Shown in pieces: positions 36,316-48,540 of a DNA stretch of 64,000 bases. Both the position numbers and the translations under genes were made by a program. The DNA is from Myrica gale (Eukaryota > Streptophyta > Magnoliopsida > Fagales > Myricaceae). The DNA is taken from contig OZ005602.1 of NCBI GenBank assembly GCA_963930655.1, positions 20,349,840 through 20,413,839 on the forward strand, in the 5' to 3' direction. Positions within the stretch are counted from its first letter, which is position 1. Each line of letters opens with the position of its first letter. Under the pieces are notes generated by a model. The model did no database searches. It saw only the letters and a program-made list of their open reading frames with translations, and was not told the origin of the DNA.

Positions 36316-36686
36316 AAAAAAAAAATACATTTTTCACTCACGAACTACCGTAGATTTTTCACTTTACATCCTAAACTATCATGTTTGAGATATTGTACCC
36401 ACAAACTACTAAATCTCTAACACACCCTCCTATATTTTCCGTCAAATTGGACAATTTAAAAAAAAAACAAAAACAAAATGACGATTAGGCCCTTAAATGT
36501 AACCTACTTTGACTTTTTTAAGGGCATAAACATTTTCTATTAGAAAAAGTCAATTTCTATCAAATTTGATGGAAAAAATAGATAGCTAGGGATGGGTAGT
36601 TTGTAGGTGCAATCTCTCAAACGTAGTAATTTAGAGTACAAAGTGCAAAACCTATAGTAGTTTGTGGGTGAAAAATGTATTTTTCC
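36316..36686. mobile_element. Fold-back MITE, family E
   Basis: The arms of about 90 bp pair closely: AAAATACATTTTTCACTCAC and ACGAACTACCGTAG on the left, CTATAGTAGTTTGTGGGTGA and AAAATGTATTTTT on the right. Inner segments (CATGTTTGAGATATTG against CAATCTCTCAAACGTAG) also pair. The flanks GTTTGATGG and ATTTGATTG are a possible degenerate 9-bp duplication. The copy at 47519-47858 is related. Confidence 0.7.
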
Positions 36687-37298
36687 TTCCATTTGATTGA
36701 AGTCCCTCCCCTCCCAAGCCCTGAGCCACATGATCCATCATCATACACTAAACAACCATTAGAAAGTCAGAATCCGGTTGAACTTGACAAAAGATCCCCT
36801 AGTTAAACACGGTAAAATGATTCCAACAATCCAATTTTACTCGGTGTCTGATCACATTCAATTGAACTTCTTCTATGACGTTTATACAACATAAAGCTTA
36901 CATAATGCTCTGTTGCGGCAAAGTGGTTTGAACCAGCATTATGATTTGAGCAAAATTGACTAGAAACCAAATAGAATCAAGAGACTCATTACAAGCACAT
37001 GATTATCTAGTGACATTAGTTTCTGTCCAGAGTCATTCCAAGCACATGATTATCGTGTGACATTGAAGCTCGACATAGGATGGAAACAACAAATTTAATC
37101 AGCGTAATTAAATATCTATTGGAAAGATCTAAAATATTAGCTACATTTTAACCTAATCTGGACCTGGCTTAGAAGATGCTTGAAAACACCCTTTCCCGTG
37201 CTCTGCATGACTTGCGTATTCCTCTGCTACTAGTCATTACTGCAAAGCAAAATATAGGAGACAGAATAACTTAGATCTTGGTCAACCCATTAGAAGTA

Positions 37299-37954
37299 GG
37301 GGTGGTTAACGGTAGTGTCACCAAACCGTCACCGCAATTGACGGAATCACATAATTGACACCGTCACCGCACCGCCAAGGCACAATAACAGCTCTTGCCG
37401 GTGACGGTATTAACGGTAACGGCTATACGGTAACCGCTTAAACCGTATAACCGTTGTGCCAAAAAAAAGGCTTTCTCCTTGGATTTTTTTCATTTTTTTC
37501 ACTGTTTTGAGCTGTTTAAATTTCCAACATAATATCATAATTAATAATCATATCAAATGGACAAATATCATAACATATTCAAACATAATATCATAATCAT
37601 AACAAATATAATAGGTTGTCAAAAAGTCCAACATAATATCATATTTAAACATAAATACTAAAGTCTAATAAAAGTGTCCAACAATGTGATATAAACCAAC
37701 TAACATATTTCAACAAAAGTCCAACAAAAGTATGTCGCATAATCAATAATCATCTCAAGTCTCAACTAGGGGTGTTAACGGTAGTGTAGGTGACGGTTTG
37801 GCGAAAACCGTCACCGCAAATTGACGGAATCACATATTTGACACCGCTACCGCACAGCTAAGGCACAATAACCGCCCTTACCAGTTACGGTATCGGTAGC
37901 GGTGACGGTTTTAGCGGTTAAAACGGTCACTGCCGGTTCAAATGAACACCCCTA
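37299..37954. mobile_element. hAT-like non-autonomous element
   Basis: Starts TAGGGGTGGTTAACGGTAG and ends GAACACCCCTA. It is flanked by 8-bp repeats attagaag (37291-37298) and attggaag (37955-37962), one mismatch apart. An 8-bp duplication and TAGGGGTG/CACCCCTA ends fit the hAT superfamily. A second 5'-type end, TAGGGGTGTTAACGGTAG, starts near 37767 inside it, and both parts carry ACCGTCACCGCAAATTGACGGAATCACAT-like sequence (in motifs ACCGTCACCGCA and TTGACGGAATCACAT). The element is therefore composite or partly duplicated. No transposase. Confidence 0.75.
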
Positions 37955-37962
37955 ATTGGAAG

Positions 37963-38883
37963 CACCCTTGTTCAACTACAAAGCATAAACTTCGAAGGCA
38001 TGAATCTATTCTATTATTCTAAATATTGTCCACTACTGTTACGACTATCCCATCTCTACAGAAAATAATTGCGACATGCTATGATGCTATATTATGCATG
38101 GTTTTCAATGTAGATTGGGAAAGTCTGTAAGAACCAAAACGTGTAGAACTGTGGTATATTACAAGATATTGGGGAAATATTTGCAGCTTCAGCCTTCTTA
38201 TGAGTTAAGGCGAGTGCCTAGATGTAAGCCCTAGATAAAACTAGATTACATGACAGCAAAGATTTAACCAGGGTAGGAAATTGAAAAACCGCCCAATAAC
38301 AAAACCTCTATATACCTTAATCCTTATATCCCTATTGCCTTAAATATCAACCCAGAACTCCAAAATGTCCAAATTCAATAGGTCAGTATTTTGCTGCATG
38401 TTTGGGAGATAAATCAATCCAAATTAAAACTCTTTACCTGGGGCCTTGAATAACAACAAGGCCCTAGGTTTTCAACAAATGAAGAATTACGGTTTCGTAA
38501 TAATCTTTTCTTCTACATAAGGTCTTTTAGGAAAATAAAGTAAAAAAGAATTGTGGCTCAACATCTTGAACCCCACATCTTGTCTTACACCAATGCCAAT
38601 AACGCTTGATGCTATCACAAAATAATAACCACTCTTTTCAAATTTGTGGAAAATCGACTTCCATGATTTTAATTGCAAGGGAGGCCTCCAAATTAATGGA
38701 TTCACAATTCTATTAGATCATTGCACTTGTATCCAGCTACACCCACGAAATGACTGCAATTTGTGAAAAATGACAAAATATAGAATCCTGTGAAGGAGTA
38801 TGCTGCAAGGGGCACAAGTAATGGGAAAAAGCCATAGTGTACCGACGATTGTAAGAACTAATCTTTGGTAAAGCAATAATACC
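37963..38883. other. 3' flank of the MBD gene
   Basis: AT-rich sequence between the hAT-like element and the stop codon of the minus-strand MBD gene. No other gene is supported. Confidence 0.5.
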
Positions 38884-41800
38884 TCAAAAACTTGGTGGCT
38901 TAGAATTAATGCCATGCATGTTTATTATAAATGCATCTGACCATTTTTGCAGTACAGATTCTGGGACAACAGATTTATCCACGAAAGCACTCCATATATC
39001 CCCTCCAGGACCAGAAAGAACCCAATTAATCTTTGCCGGTGGGCTGGCACAGCCAAGCATTGACATATTAACCCCCTTGCTAAAAATATTTTTCTTCCGT
39101 GAAGCAGATCTTTTTGAAGGCTGAAAAAACACAAAAGTTTGTTTACAACATAACATAGCAGCAGACAACAAAGAGAAATATTAACGAACTGGAATTGCTG
39201 AGGTATTTGTGAAAATATTATACAGAACTCACAGTTGAACGGCTGCTCAGCTTCAACTCCTTGAGCACAATTGTATCTTCTCCTCGCTCTATTTGGTCTC
39301 TCCTAACAACTCTCGGTGAATATGAGTAACTGAAATTCTTATTGTTCCGTGAACCAGAATTGCTTGAATTCTGGGAAGAAGCAGAAATATACAGTCATGG
39401 ATCCCAGAAGAAGAGACAAATTTTTGTTTTATAAGTACGAGCAACTAATCCCACACTTAACTGATCAGCATGTTTCAATACCTTGGGTGTTGCAGTACTT
39501 CTATTTCCTTCTGTTAGGTATCTCTGGACGGCTATCAAAGAACGGAACCGTAACCCAGTCCCTTGCTCAATATAGTGCTGCACAAATATTAATATTTCGA
39601 ATTTTCAAATCTTGAAGTGGGCTTATTACCAAAAGGTGTTCTGACCACAGTACATATCAAACCTCTACTTTCACACTTCATATGCACACACACCATGTAC
39701 ATATATCTCTATACTTGTTAAAGGGGCTTCAAAGAGCAAGAAAATAAAAGAATGCTGGAAGTAAGCTTATAAAGTTTTGTAAATGGACCATCTAAAAGTT
39801 CAGTACATCCTAGATTGTGGAGAAATAAGTGTACTGACTGCTCAACACAGTGCAGCAGAAAAATTCATGTTAGCAGAAGAAGGCCACCAAGGTATCCACC
39901 CCAAACCGCTGACAGGCCCAGAATAGGATTTCTTACAGAAACTTGTCATTACCAAGAAAACTGATTACAGGGGGGTGACAATTTCTGAAACGAATGCAAC
40001 CGTTTGATATTTCAGAAATGGTCACTTTCTTATGGTAGGCACAGTAATTGTGCCTGGCAACAAAGATTCTGAGCCAGCACAAAAAAGAGGTACTTAATCC
40101 TCTTTCCATCATTTTCCAATACAGAATATGGTAACAGAAGTGGATAACTTGAAAAATCTTTCCTGGCCATAGGAAGTCAATCCACAGAGGCCTCATAGAA
40201 ATTATTTCTGTTCATCTAGCATAACTTTATTATAATCGAACAAAGCAAAAGAAAAGCTTGTTAATTTCCAACCACAACTATAATCACTAGACAATTGAAT
40301 CAATCACACATTTTGTCAATGTCAACAAAAATCCCCCTTAACTGGAAAATGAGATTGAAGAAATTGGAACCAAATCAGGCTCTGTAGTAAGATATAACTA
40401 TAAAGTATAGATTTTTGCAAAGAAGCAAAGTATGTTGTTGACTTTATATACCAGCATGCATATACGTGCAGACATGTACACCTAAATCTTCACATAAATA
40501 GATACAAAAAAATACCTTGTCAATAACACCAGTATAGTTTATATTGCTACGTGGCTTTTCCTCGATGATCCAATCATCCGGTAGCTTAAAGGGTGAGGTG
40601 CTCCTGATGGTGGGGGACATCAATTGCATCTGTAGCAGCTTCAACATCATCAGTGAGGATTCATCCTTCAATATTTGGTTTTAAGCCTCTTTGTGTTCAA
40701 ATATATAGTTAGTAAAAAAATTACCAACCCTTGACAATGTCAAGGTTTGTGCACATAATAATTAAATAAACAAAACCTCTCAGGTTTGCATGATTGTTTC
40801 AAAAATGAAAGTAGGTCTCGGTATCCTTTTTCATATGAAAAAAGAATGAAACATCAATTGTCAAAGTTAAGTTTCTGCTTAATTTGTTGGAGATGTGCAT
40901 CTATCATTTAAATTAGTTGTGAAATTATTCCAAAAGGATTTGAGGGTGCCTATGGATTTGAAGGGATCCAGAACACTAAGGTTATACCAGGGACCTATTA
41001 CACTGAGGTTTATACCAAGGACCTAGTAAACCAAGGTTTTAACAAGTTTAAATCCATTTCATGTTGATGACCTTTAATCTATGCACTCAAGTTCTAAACA
41101 CTGGATTCAGTGGTTGACAGTAAAATGCATAAAAGAAAGGACTTATAAACATATTCAAAGGCTAAAACCCTAAGGAAGGGGTTCCTCTGTCAGATCAGGC
41201 GCCATATCAAAGAGACAATTAATTGGCCCCAGAAATATCCATGGAGAAAAAGAAAGAAAAGAAAAGAAAGTGAAAGGTTGCATGCTTCTTGGCTACATAT
41301 CTGAAATAATGGTAGTGTACTGTTGAAAGATTAGTGCTCACGTACACGGTATAGGTACAAAACACTAGATTTATTGAATGGTACTTATTCTATATTGAGT
41401 AGCAACTTTATTGTACCTTAGGTTCATGATAGAACCTTTTCAAATTCACTGCAAATGCCACCCCCAAAAATTGCTCCAGTAAAACTTGATAGAACCTTAT
41501 CAAATATACTGCCGACGAAACAACTACCTAAAATTGCTCTTGAAGAACATAGTAATTACTGCAGTACAATAGTGAGTAACAATTTTTTGGGAAACAAGGC
41601 ACTGACGACCTTTAGACCGAACGCCATCTCCTCTCCCAAGACAATGTAGGTGAAGCATGACGTCGTTTTTGCTTTCTTCTGTGCCTATGAGACTTTTATT
41701 TAAAGAGACATTCTTGAGCATTCAGTTGCATTCTATCAATCATTGTTCATTGATTAGGCTTGTAAAATAGTTGGAGACACATTAAACAGAAGCGCTACAA

Positions 41801-44179
41801 GCATAGCCCCATCATGTATGATAGATGCTAAAGGCATGAAAATATTTTTCCCTTTTCCTTTGTAAAATGAAGAACTGGCCTACTCATATGAAGTTCCACA
41901 AAACAAGGAAAAAAATGCAGAGTGACCATGTCTGGACCAGAAGTCAAAAACAGTATACACCAAGATAATCACAGCAACACACAAACCAAACTTAAGGTCC
42001 TCTTTTAGGCAAATAATTATTGTACCACCTAAAACAGCTGAATAAAGTAACTTTTGAACTCACAGTATTTTCATTTCCTGCTTTTACTGTCTCAAGTATA
42101 GGTGCATCTTGTTTTTCTGCTTTAAGATATCTCTGGACAGCTATCAGAGAACGGAACTTTCGTCCAGTACTGGTCTCATGGTAATACTGCAAAACAAGAT
42201 GGACATTCAGATATATCTGAGAAATTATAAATTTCAGTGAAAGAACGTACAAAAACCACAACCCTTAATGTATTCAAGCACAATTAAGAAATGTGTCCCT
42301 ATCCGGATGGGTGAAAATTGGGGGGGGGGGGTGTTTAATGGATAAGACTACAATCGCATGATTCTCATTGTGGAGAATGGATAATTTAAACTGCATGGTC
42401 TTTTAGGTTGCCATGATATCTACACGATCTGAAAATTGCATCGCAAAGAACTTATAACAGCCGTCTCGACTATAAGATGGTAGCTTTTAAGGGATTATTC
42501 CAGAAGGCCACCATGGCCCAAGCCTTGGTCTAACTAAGAGGGTTAGAAGTTGTTTCGAAAAAAATGAAAAAACATAATGCTAGAATATAGGATGTTAATT
42601 TAGTGAATATTGTTTAGAAAAGCCATCATGCCTCCATAGTTTAATACTTGAGATGAATCATGCATATGCACCAATGAATCAAACTGTTTTGGTTCTGGAA
42701 GAAGTGAAAAACATATGCAGTACTTCCTTAGGTAGAAGTTGAATATAATCGAAAAAGAGTATAACTACAAATTGTGGTTTCTCAACGGAAGTAAACACAA
42801 GCCCAATATTCATAGATATAGCTCTTTAGCAGAACCTCACTCCCGCTAATATCTCAAGCCACAGGAAAATTCTCACACATCCAGATTCAAGAGATGAACT
42901 TCGGAGCCCCAACGTTTTTCTTTTCAGAGCCTCTGGTATGATTATCAATAATGTACATTTTAGATATCCAGTTAGCAAGCTGCGACCACTATTGATGCAT
43001 TGCACAACTAATAGAAAGTGTACGAAAACCGAAGCTCGGAAAAAAAGAAGAAAGAAAAGATGAAAATAGACATACCCAATTCATAAAATGAATTAATGCT
43101 TGACCCCGTATCATAGAAGTTATGATACATAGACATTTTTCATTCCTTCAAATCATAATATGGCCAAAAAATGGAAAAGGAAGACACTAGCACTGGTAGC
43201 ATCTAGGCCTCACATCTAGAGGCAAATATTTTCTATTGGGAATCCTTGTTTTCATTATGCGTTTGTCATCTTCTTGACCAGATTCCACTGAATTTTTGTT
43301 TCCAACTTTTCTTGTTCTACTACAGAACGATCTCACTTTCCATTCGTTTCCTTTATAGGTCCATCATAATTCTAACAACAACAACAACAACAATTTTAAC
43401 CGGAGTTAGACCTCCTCAGCTTTCAGGCAAGGCTCTGGTTATTCCCAGCAATTCGAGAAGAGAAAAAGCTTGACAACAGAAAAAGAAACTGACATTTAAG
43501 ATTTTTGACTCTTAACATAGACAGTTTCCGGTATCTCTGAGCAAGACGAAGTTGTAAACGTCTTTCTCGCGTCTTTTGATCAGAAATCAATTCCATACCA
43601 TGAGATATCCCCCTCAAGATGTTCAATTTCATACTGCAAGATATACATTATAAGATACTGACCCCCACACGACCCCGCGGAAAAAAGAAATTCAGGATCA
43701 AGCCTAGCAAAAGAAATCCCCAAAAGCGTGAAGTTAGATTTGCTAAAACCCCACATACTAACACATGCATGTGCCATAGATAAACACAGGCATACACCCA
43801 TGCATGCACGCATTCATACAAACATCCAAGCATCAATATGTGCAAATATTTTCAACAAGAAGAAAGCTCAAACGCCTATGGCTTTTAAAATAAAAATAAA
43901 ACATGCGAGTGGAACAAGAGAAACCAGAACCTTGTCGACATGGCCGGGGTTACAGCCACGGGGCTTCAACTCGACGAACCAATCATCGGGCAGCCTGAAG
44001 GGAGAAGTGGCCAAACACTGCAATTCCCTTCCGGCATTACCGTTTGGCTCTTCTGCTTCGCCTGCAGCCGTCCACTTTTGCATCAGACTCGGCGTGGACC
44101 CTGACGATTCGCCCCGCATTTTGTGGATTGCGGCACAGCGAGTGCCTTCAGCTGCAATTTGTGAGACTGCTTTCGACAT
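38884..44179 (-). CDS. MBD7-like: Methyl-CpG-binding-domain protein, MBD7-like
   Basis: Six minus-strand exons: 43931-44179, 42064-42186, 40516-40629, 39482-39577, 39233-39370 and 38884-39120. All are phase 0 with GT-AG ends, giving 318 aa. Two MBD-type domains occur: residues about 59-105 (SPFRLPDDWFVELKPR, then GRKFRSLIAVQRYL) and 136-184 (SPFKLPDDWIIEEKPR, then GLRFRSLIAVQRYL). Each is split by an intron at the same place after DK. The C-terminus (INWVLSGPGGDIWSAF, then LQKWSDAFIINMHG) matches the MBD7 StkC region. Arabidopsis MBD7 has three MBDs, binds methylated DNA and recruits IDM/ROS1 demethylation factors. The start is uncertain: the frame stays open 18 codons upstream of the ATG without another ATG. 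Exon 3 could instead begin at 40665, adding 12 residues. Confidence 0.9.
43520..43631 (-). pseudogene. Possible relic of an MBD half-domain exon
   Basis: Inside intron 1 of the MBD7-like gene a good acceptor (TATATCTTGCAG) precedes TATGAAATTGAACATC, comparable to the start of the true second-half exons (TATTACCATGAG, TATATTGAG). About 90 bp further on it contains CAGAGATACC, as in exon 4. The frame meets TGA after 17 codons, and no neighbouring first-half exon is clear. It may be the decayed second half of a third MBD. The resemblance is weak and could be chance. Confidence 0.3.
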
Positions 44180-44413
44180 TTTCGAGTCCGCTTTCTGTAA
44201 TTTTTGGTGCTCCCACGCTGCCGTTTCGAACAATGTCCCCTAATCGCCCAGCACTGGAGGCACGAGGGAATGTCGAAAGGTTGGGCGGTGTCCACTGTCC
44301 GGGTACTTCGGTTAACAACTTACAATGCATCGAACAATCGAAGGGCACGTCTGTAAATGCAAAACTTTGGTCAAGACAATAATACTAACGTATGTTTGAA
44401 CTAATCTCTCCCC

Positions 44414-45237
44414 AACTCCAAACTTCACAATACTCTCAAAAGCTCTCTGTCTTCTGCCTACCCCAGTCGTACCCAGCCCTTACGGTGGAGGGGGAGCTCC
44501 GGCTCCTTCATCCCCTCTTCTTTTTTTTCTTTTCTTTCTCTCCTCCTTCTCTTCCCTCTCTGTCTCTCTGGTCCGATTGGTGGTGTTTTGGTTGGAAGGT
44601 TTTTTTTGGTTTTCCTTACAGGTGGCTTCCCAACGCTGTTCGTTGGTTTCCGCCTACTTTGGAGACGCACGCGCCGGCAGGATGGACTCAGCCCGTCGAG
44701 CGCTTCACAGAACATCTTCTCCGGCACTCAGCAGGCGACGCATCTTGCTCCATGCGCTGCGCGTGGATTTGACGTGCCGAAGCTTTGGGTCGCGCGTGTG
44801 TCCATCCAAAAACCGAATCATGCTCTTCTTCTCCAGCGTGGACATGGTGGCTCCTGACCTACATTTCCAATGGCGGATCTCCATCTCCGTTCCCCACGCG
44901 CCGCCGCCGCCTTCGTCGCCGACTTTCTGGCCAGATGATTCAGGGGATTTCCAGGGGATTATGTTATGCTTTTGCCCGTTTGGGCCAGCCTCTATGTTTA
45001 AGGCTTGTGTTGATTTTTATGTTGTCTTTTTACTATTTTTAGGCTTAATAGCTATCTGTCATATGTGGCTTTTCTACGGTCTGAGACCGATCTGTCCCTT
45101 GTGGACTTTTGTAGGACCTTCTGGTCCGTCTGCTCGTTGGCCCGCCGGCTCTTCGGGGTGTCTGGTATGCTCTTTTGAGCTTCTTGAGTTTTTAAACCTC
45201 CTTAATCTTGTTATCAATAGATATGCTTTAAAAAAAA
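44414..45237 (+). mobile_element. LINE-derived insert upstream of the MBD gene
   Basis: 824 bp between 13-bp repeats (44401-44413 ctaatctctcccc and 45238-45250 ctaatatctcccc) and ending in TTATCAATAGATATGCTTT plus an A run, so inserted by target-primed reverse transcription. It opens with GGAGC-TCCG-GCTCC (44493-44506), a CT-rich tract, a GC-rich body and a T-rich 3' end, as does the insert at 10969-12090. It has no endonuclease or RT motif. The frames of up to 228 codons have no domain. Its left edge is 235 bp from the MBD gene's ATG, so it probably sits in that promoter. Confidence 0.72.
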
Positions 45238-45497
45238 CTAATATCTCCCCTTTATCAAATTAAATTATTTCTTTTTTATAATAAATATAAAAAATGTACC
45301 TAATTTATCACTCTTCACATTTTCATAATTCCTATAAAATTCTATTTTCTCTATATTTTTTTCATAATCCAATAAAATAGTAATCTATTTTAATTTTGAT
45401 AACATTCTCGAAATTTCCTTAAAATTTTGATTTGCAGGAATTTTTTTGATTGGACCAAAAAAAATTATTCCATAAGACTTGTGTCTATTCTTCTTCT

Positions 45498-45772
45498 TTA
45501 AAAAAAATATATTTTTCACCTTGGAACTATAAGCTAAATGTCATGTTGAGCCCTCAATTACTAATATTTATCACTTTCACTATGTCATAAGATCTAACTG
45601 TTAATATTTGACCACCTTGTTTTCTACATATTTCAGTCGATAATTTTATTAAACATCGAACATTGATGCATTTTAATAGTTTGGAGGTTAAATGTAGTGA
45701 AATTTGTAGTTTAACCAGTAAATGACAGTTGAGTGATAGTTGTGGGGGTATGAGTGAAGATTTCTTCTTCTT
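45498..45772. mobile_element. Fold-back MITE, family A copy 2
   Basis: The left arm (TATTTTTCACCTTGGAACTA, then TGAGCCCTCAATTACTAAT) pairs imperfectly with the right arm (AGTTGAGTGATAGTTGTGGG onward). It shares ACATTGATGCATTTTAATAG and the following TTTGGAGGTTAAATG with the copy at 7412-7706. Confidence 0.6.
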
Positions 45773-46200
45773 TTGTAGATTATACATAAATTATGGAGAG
45801 AAATTACTTTTGATGATTATAATACTCTTATAGAAAATCAAATCATAAGGTTTATTTTCAATTTGCTTAGATATTAGCTTATACACTGTTCCAAACTGCA
45901 ATGCACAAGATGATGTGAAATTATAGTAGTAACCACTTGCTTTTTCGAGATTTGATTTTAAGACGTACATTTTTAATTTTCTAAATATGAGATCCAAATT
46001 TCACTGTTTTCTGAAATTTGAGGAGATCCCTGCTTATTTTTTCACTGAAAATTGTGACGTGAAGACCTAATGTCATATGGGAAGGCCACGTCTTCCACGT
46101 GGGAACACCTAATGCCTCCGCACTATTTATCATTATCCTCTCATTTCAGTCGGTATATTTTCAATTGAGACAGGGACCGAGTTAGGATAAAGTATATTAA

Positions 46201-46256
46201 GGGGGTGTTCGGCAGTACAAAAATTTGGGTTAAAAATTTTGAGTATTGAGATTTGT

Positions 46257-46300
<44 letters not shown>

Positions 46301-46449
46301 ATAAGATTTGATGAAAAAGTGAATGAGGGAAGATTTAAATGAATGTTATAATAATAAAAAAATAATTTGATAAGGAGAAATAGATTATTTTATAATTTTT
46401 TAATGAATGAAAATTTTGAGGGGTAGAAATTTTCAAACAAACACCACCT
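46201..46449. mobile_element. MITE, family C-like, with (TA)n
   Basis: Ends GGGGGTGTTCGGCAGTACAA and TTCAAACAAACACCACC are imperfect inverted repeats. Interior motifs (GATTTGATGAAAAAGTGAAT, TATAATAATAAAAAAATAAT) relate it to the copies at 20285, 48929 and 57925. An uninterrupted TA microsatellite fills about 46260-46298. Confidence 0.55.
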
Positions 46450-46540
46450 AAGTTTATTAAAATGTAATTTATGGGTGCCAAACTACAAAAAGTACAAAAT
46501 ATTGTTTTAAAAGATCATATTTTTTTGCCTAAAAAAATAA

Positions 46541-47501
46541 GGAGAAAATGCACTTTTGCACCCTTGAATTATTGGATATTGATACTTTGCACTCCCATTT
46601 TCCAATTTCTTAACATTGAGCCCATGAACTTTTAAAATTCGTTGATTTGCACTTCATAGCCGAATTAGCCGTTAAATGTGACGGTAAATACCTACGTGTC
46701 GTCCACGAGATTCACTTTTGCTTGTTATGCCCATTTTGCCATTTGGAAAAAATACGCTTTGCACCCCCAACTATGAAAGTACTGACACTTTGCACCGCGT
46801 CTTCTAATTTATTGATATTTTCGTCGATTTGCACCCCAAAAGCGAATTAACCGTTAAATGCGATGGTAAATCCGTCACATGCAAAGTCTCATGGTTCAAC
46901 AACAAGTCAAAAGCCGAGAGGGAAAAAAATATAAAAGATGAAATTGCTCAAAAGTTTTTTAAAAAATGTAAAAGATGAAATCGCTATAAATTGTAAATAT
47001 TCAATTGATGAATTACAATCTAAGAAACAAACTAGGAAAAAATAATAAACAAACAACCAGATTTGAAATAAAAAAAGATATACTTCTTATAAATCTTCTG
47101 CCTATCAGCAAAACACCATGATTTGCATTAGTGAATCTCGTGGGCGACACGTATTTACAGTCCAATTTAACTGTCAATTGGCTTGTGAGGTGAAAATCAA
47201 CGAAAATGTCATGAAATTGGAAGACAATGGTGAGAAGTGTCAGTACCCTCATAGTTAGAGGTGCAAAGTATTTGTACCCTCGTAGTCATGGGTGTAAACT
47301 GTATTTTTTTCAAATGAAAAAATGGACATAACAAGTGGGAGTAAATCACATGGACGACACGTGGGTATTTAACGGCTATTTCGGATACATGGTGCAAATC
47401 GACGAATTTTAAAAATTTTTAGGTTCAACTTTACGAAATTAAAAAATGGGGATGCAAAGTGTCAATACCTCATACTCAGGGGTGCAAAATGTATTTTTCT
47501 C
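46541..47501. mobile_element. Large layered fold-back element (about 960 bp)
   Basis: The outer arms pair: AAAATGCACTTTTGCACCC at the left with GGGGTGCAAAATGTATTTTT at the right, then the GCCGTTAAATGTGACGG and CGTGTCGTCCACGAGATTCAC areas with their complements near 47340-47390. A second inner pair follows (AAATACGCTTTGCACCCCCA and TCAACGAAAATGTCATGAAA regions). Each arm therefore carries two diverged copies of the same unit, suggesting one fold-back nested in or duplicated onto another. Non-coding. Confidence 0.6.
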
Positions 47502-47518
47502 AAAATAATATTTTTTTA

Positions 47519-47858
47519 GAGAAAATATATTTTTCATCCACGAACTACTATATGTTTTGCACTTTGCACCCAAAGCTACCACGTTTGAGACATTGCATCC
47601 TCTAACTACCAATCTTAGACACTTTGTCAAAGATATTTTGCATCTTCCATCCGACAATAATACCTCCGAGAATTTAATGAATTTACAACAATATCTTCAT
47701 TATATGCAAAGTGGGTCAATGTCATTATCGTCATTTTAGTCTAATAATTATAAAATTTGTGCAAATTGTATAAGATTTGTAGTTAAAAGGTGAAATATCT
47801 CGAAAGTTGTAGTTTAGGGTGTAAAGTGTAAAATTAGAGTAAAAAAATGTATTTACTC
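47519..47858. mobile_element. Fold-back MITE, family E copy
   Basis: Left arm AAATATATTTTTCATCCACG, ACTACTATATGTTTTGCACT, CCACGTTTGAGACATTGCA. Right arm AATATCTCGAAAGTTGTAGT, TTAGGGTGTAAAGTGTAAAA, AAATGTATTTACTCC. The arms pair along their length. It closely resembles 36316-36686 and the half-copy near 24950-25140. Confidence 0.65.
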
Positions 47859-48540
47859 CTAAATCTTTTTAAGGAAGTTTGAGGGTCCTCGAATTTATGC
47901 CCCTAGCTCAAATCCGTCTAAACCTGACGTAAATATTACATGCAATGCAATTTTTCTTGTTACCCATAAACAAGCTCTCACATATAAATCTTCATGCATA
48001 CGCCTACTATATTTTATATATTTTGAAACTACGTGCTCTAATTCTCTAAATGCTCAAACAACTCTCATAGTGCTCCACACAAATCCGAATTCTTTAACGG
48101 AGTAGGGTCAACTACACACAAGTAACAACGAGTAGGGTCAACGGGATTGTAGTTCCATTGGTATTACCGGCATATAATTCAAATTTTAAGACGAGGAATT
48201 CGAGTGGATATAAGTTGTAATTGCTTGTGAAAATAAAACTCGATTTTGGAATCTAGTAGATGAATTGTAATTAGGTAGTTTTGTTGGTGTTGTGTTAAAG
48301 GGTCCAATGAACAATAGATATAGTGACGTCTGTTTACCTAATATTTCGGAATATGAAAATTTCGAGCAAGTTCAACACACTCTAAAATTTTCAACATCTA
48401 CATATACATATTCTAAACCTTTTTCAAATTCCATTAAATCTCGATATCTAAAATATTCTCAAAATTTTGAAAATATTCTTCAAAAATTTAGCAAACAAAC
48501 GCCACATATAGTTCAAACTGGACAATCTATAATAAAAAAT

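Noticed and set aside
43423..43632. Candidate second exon of the MBD7-like gene
   Set aside because: A stop appears after 17 codons. Exon 1 instead joins in phase to 42186 and gives a complete MBD. It is kept only as a possible relic.
44392..45263. Open frames of 85-228 codons after the MBD gene
   Set aside because: They fall inside the LINE-derived insert bounded by a target-site duplication and have no domain.
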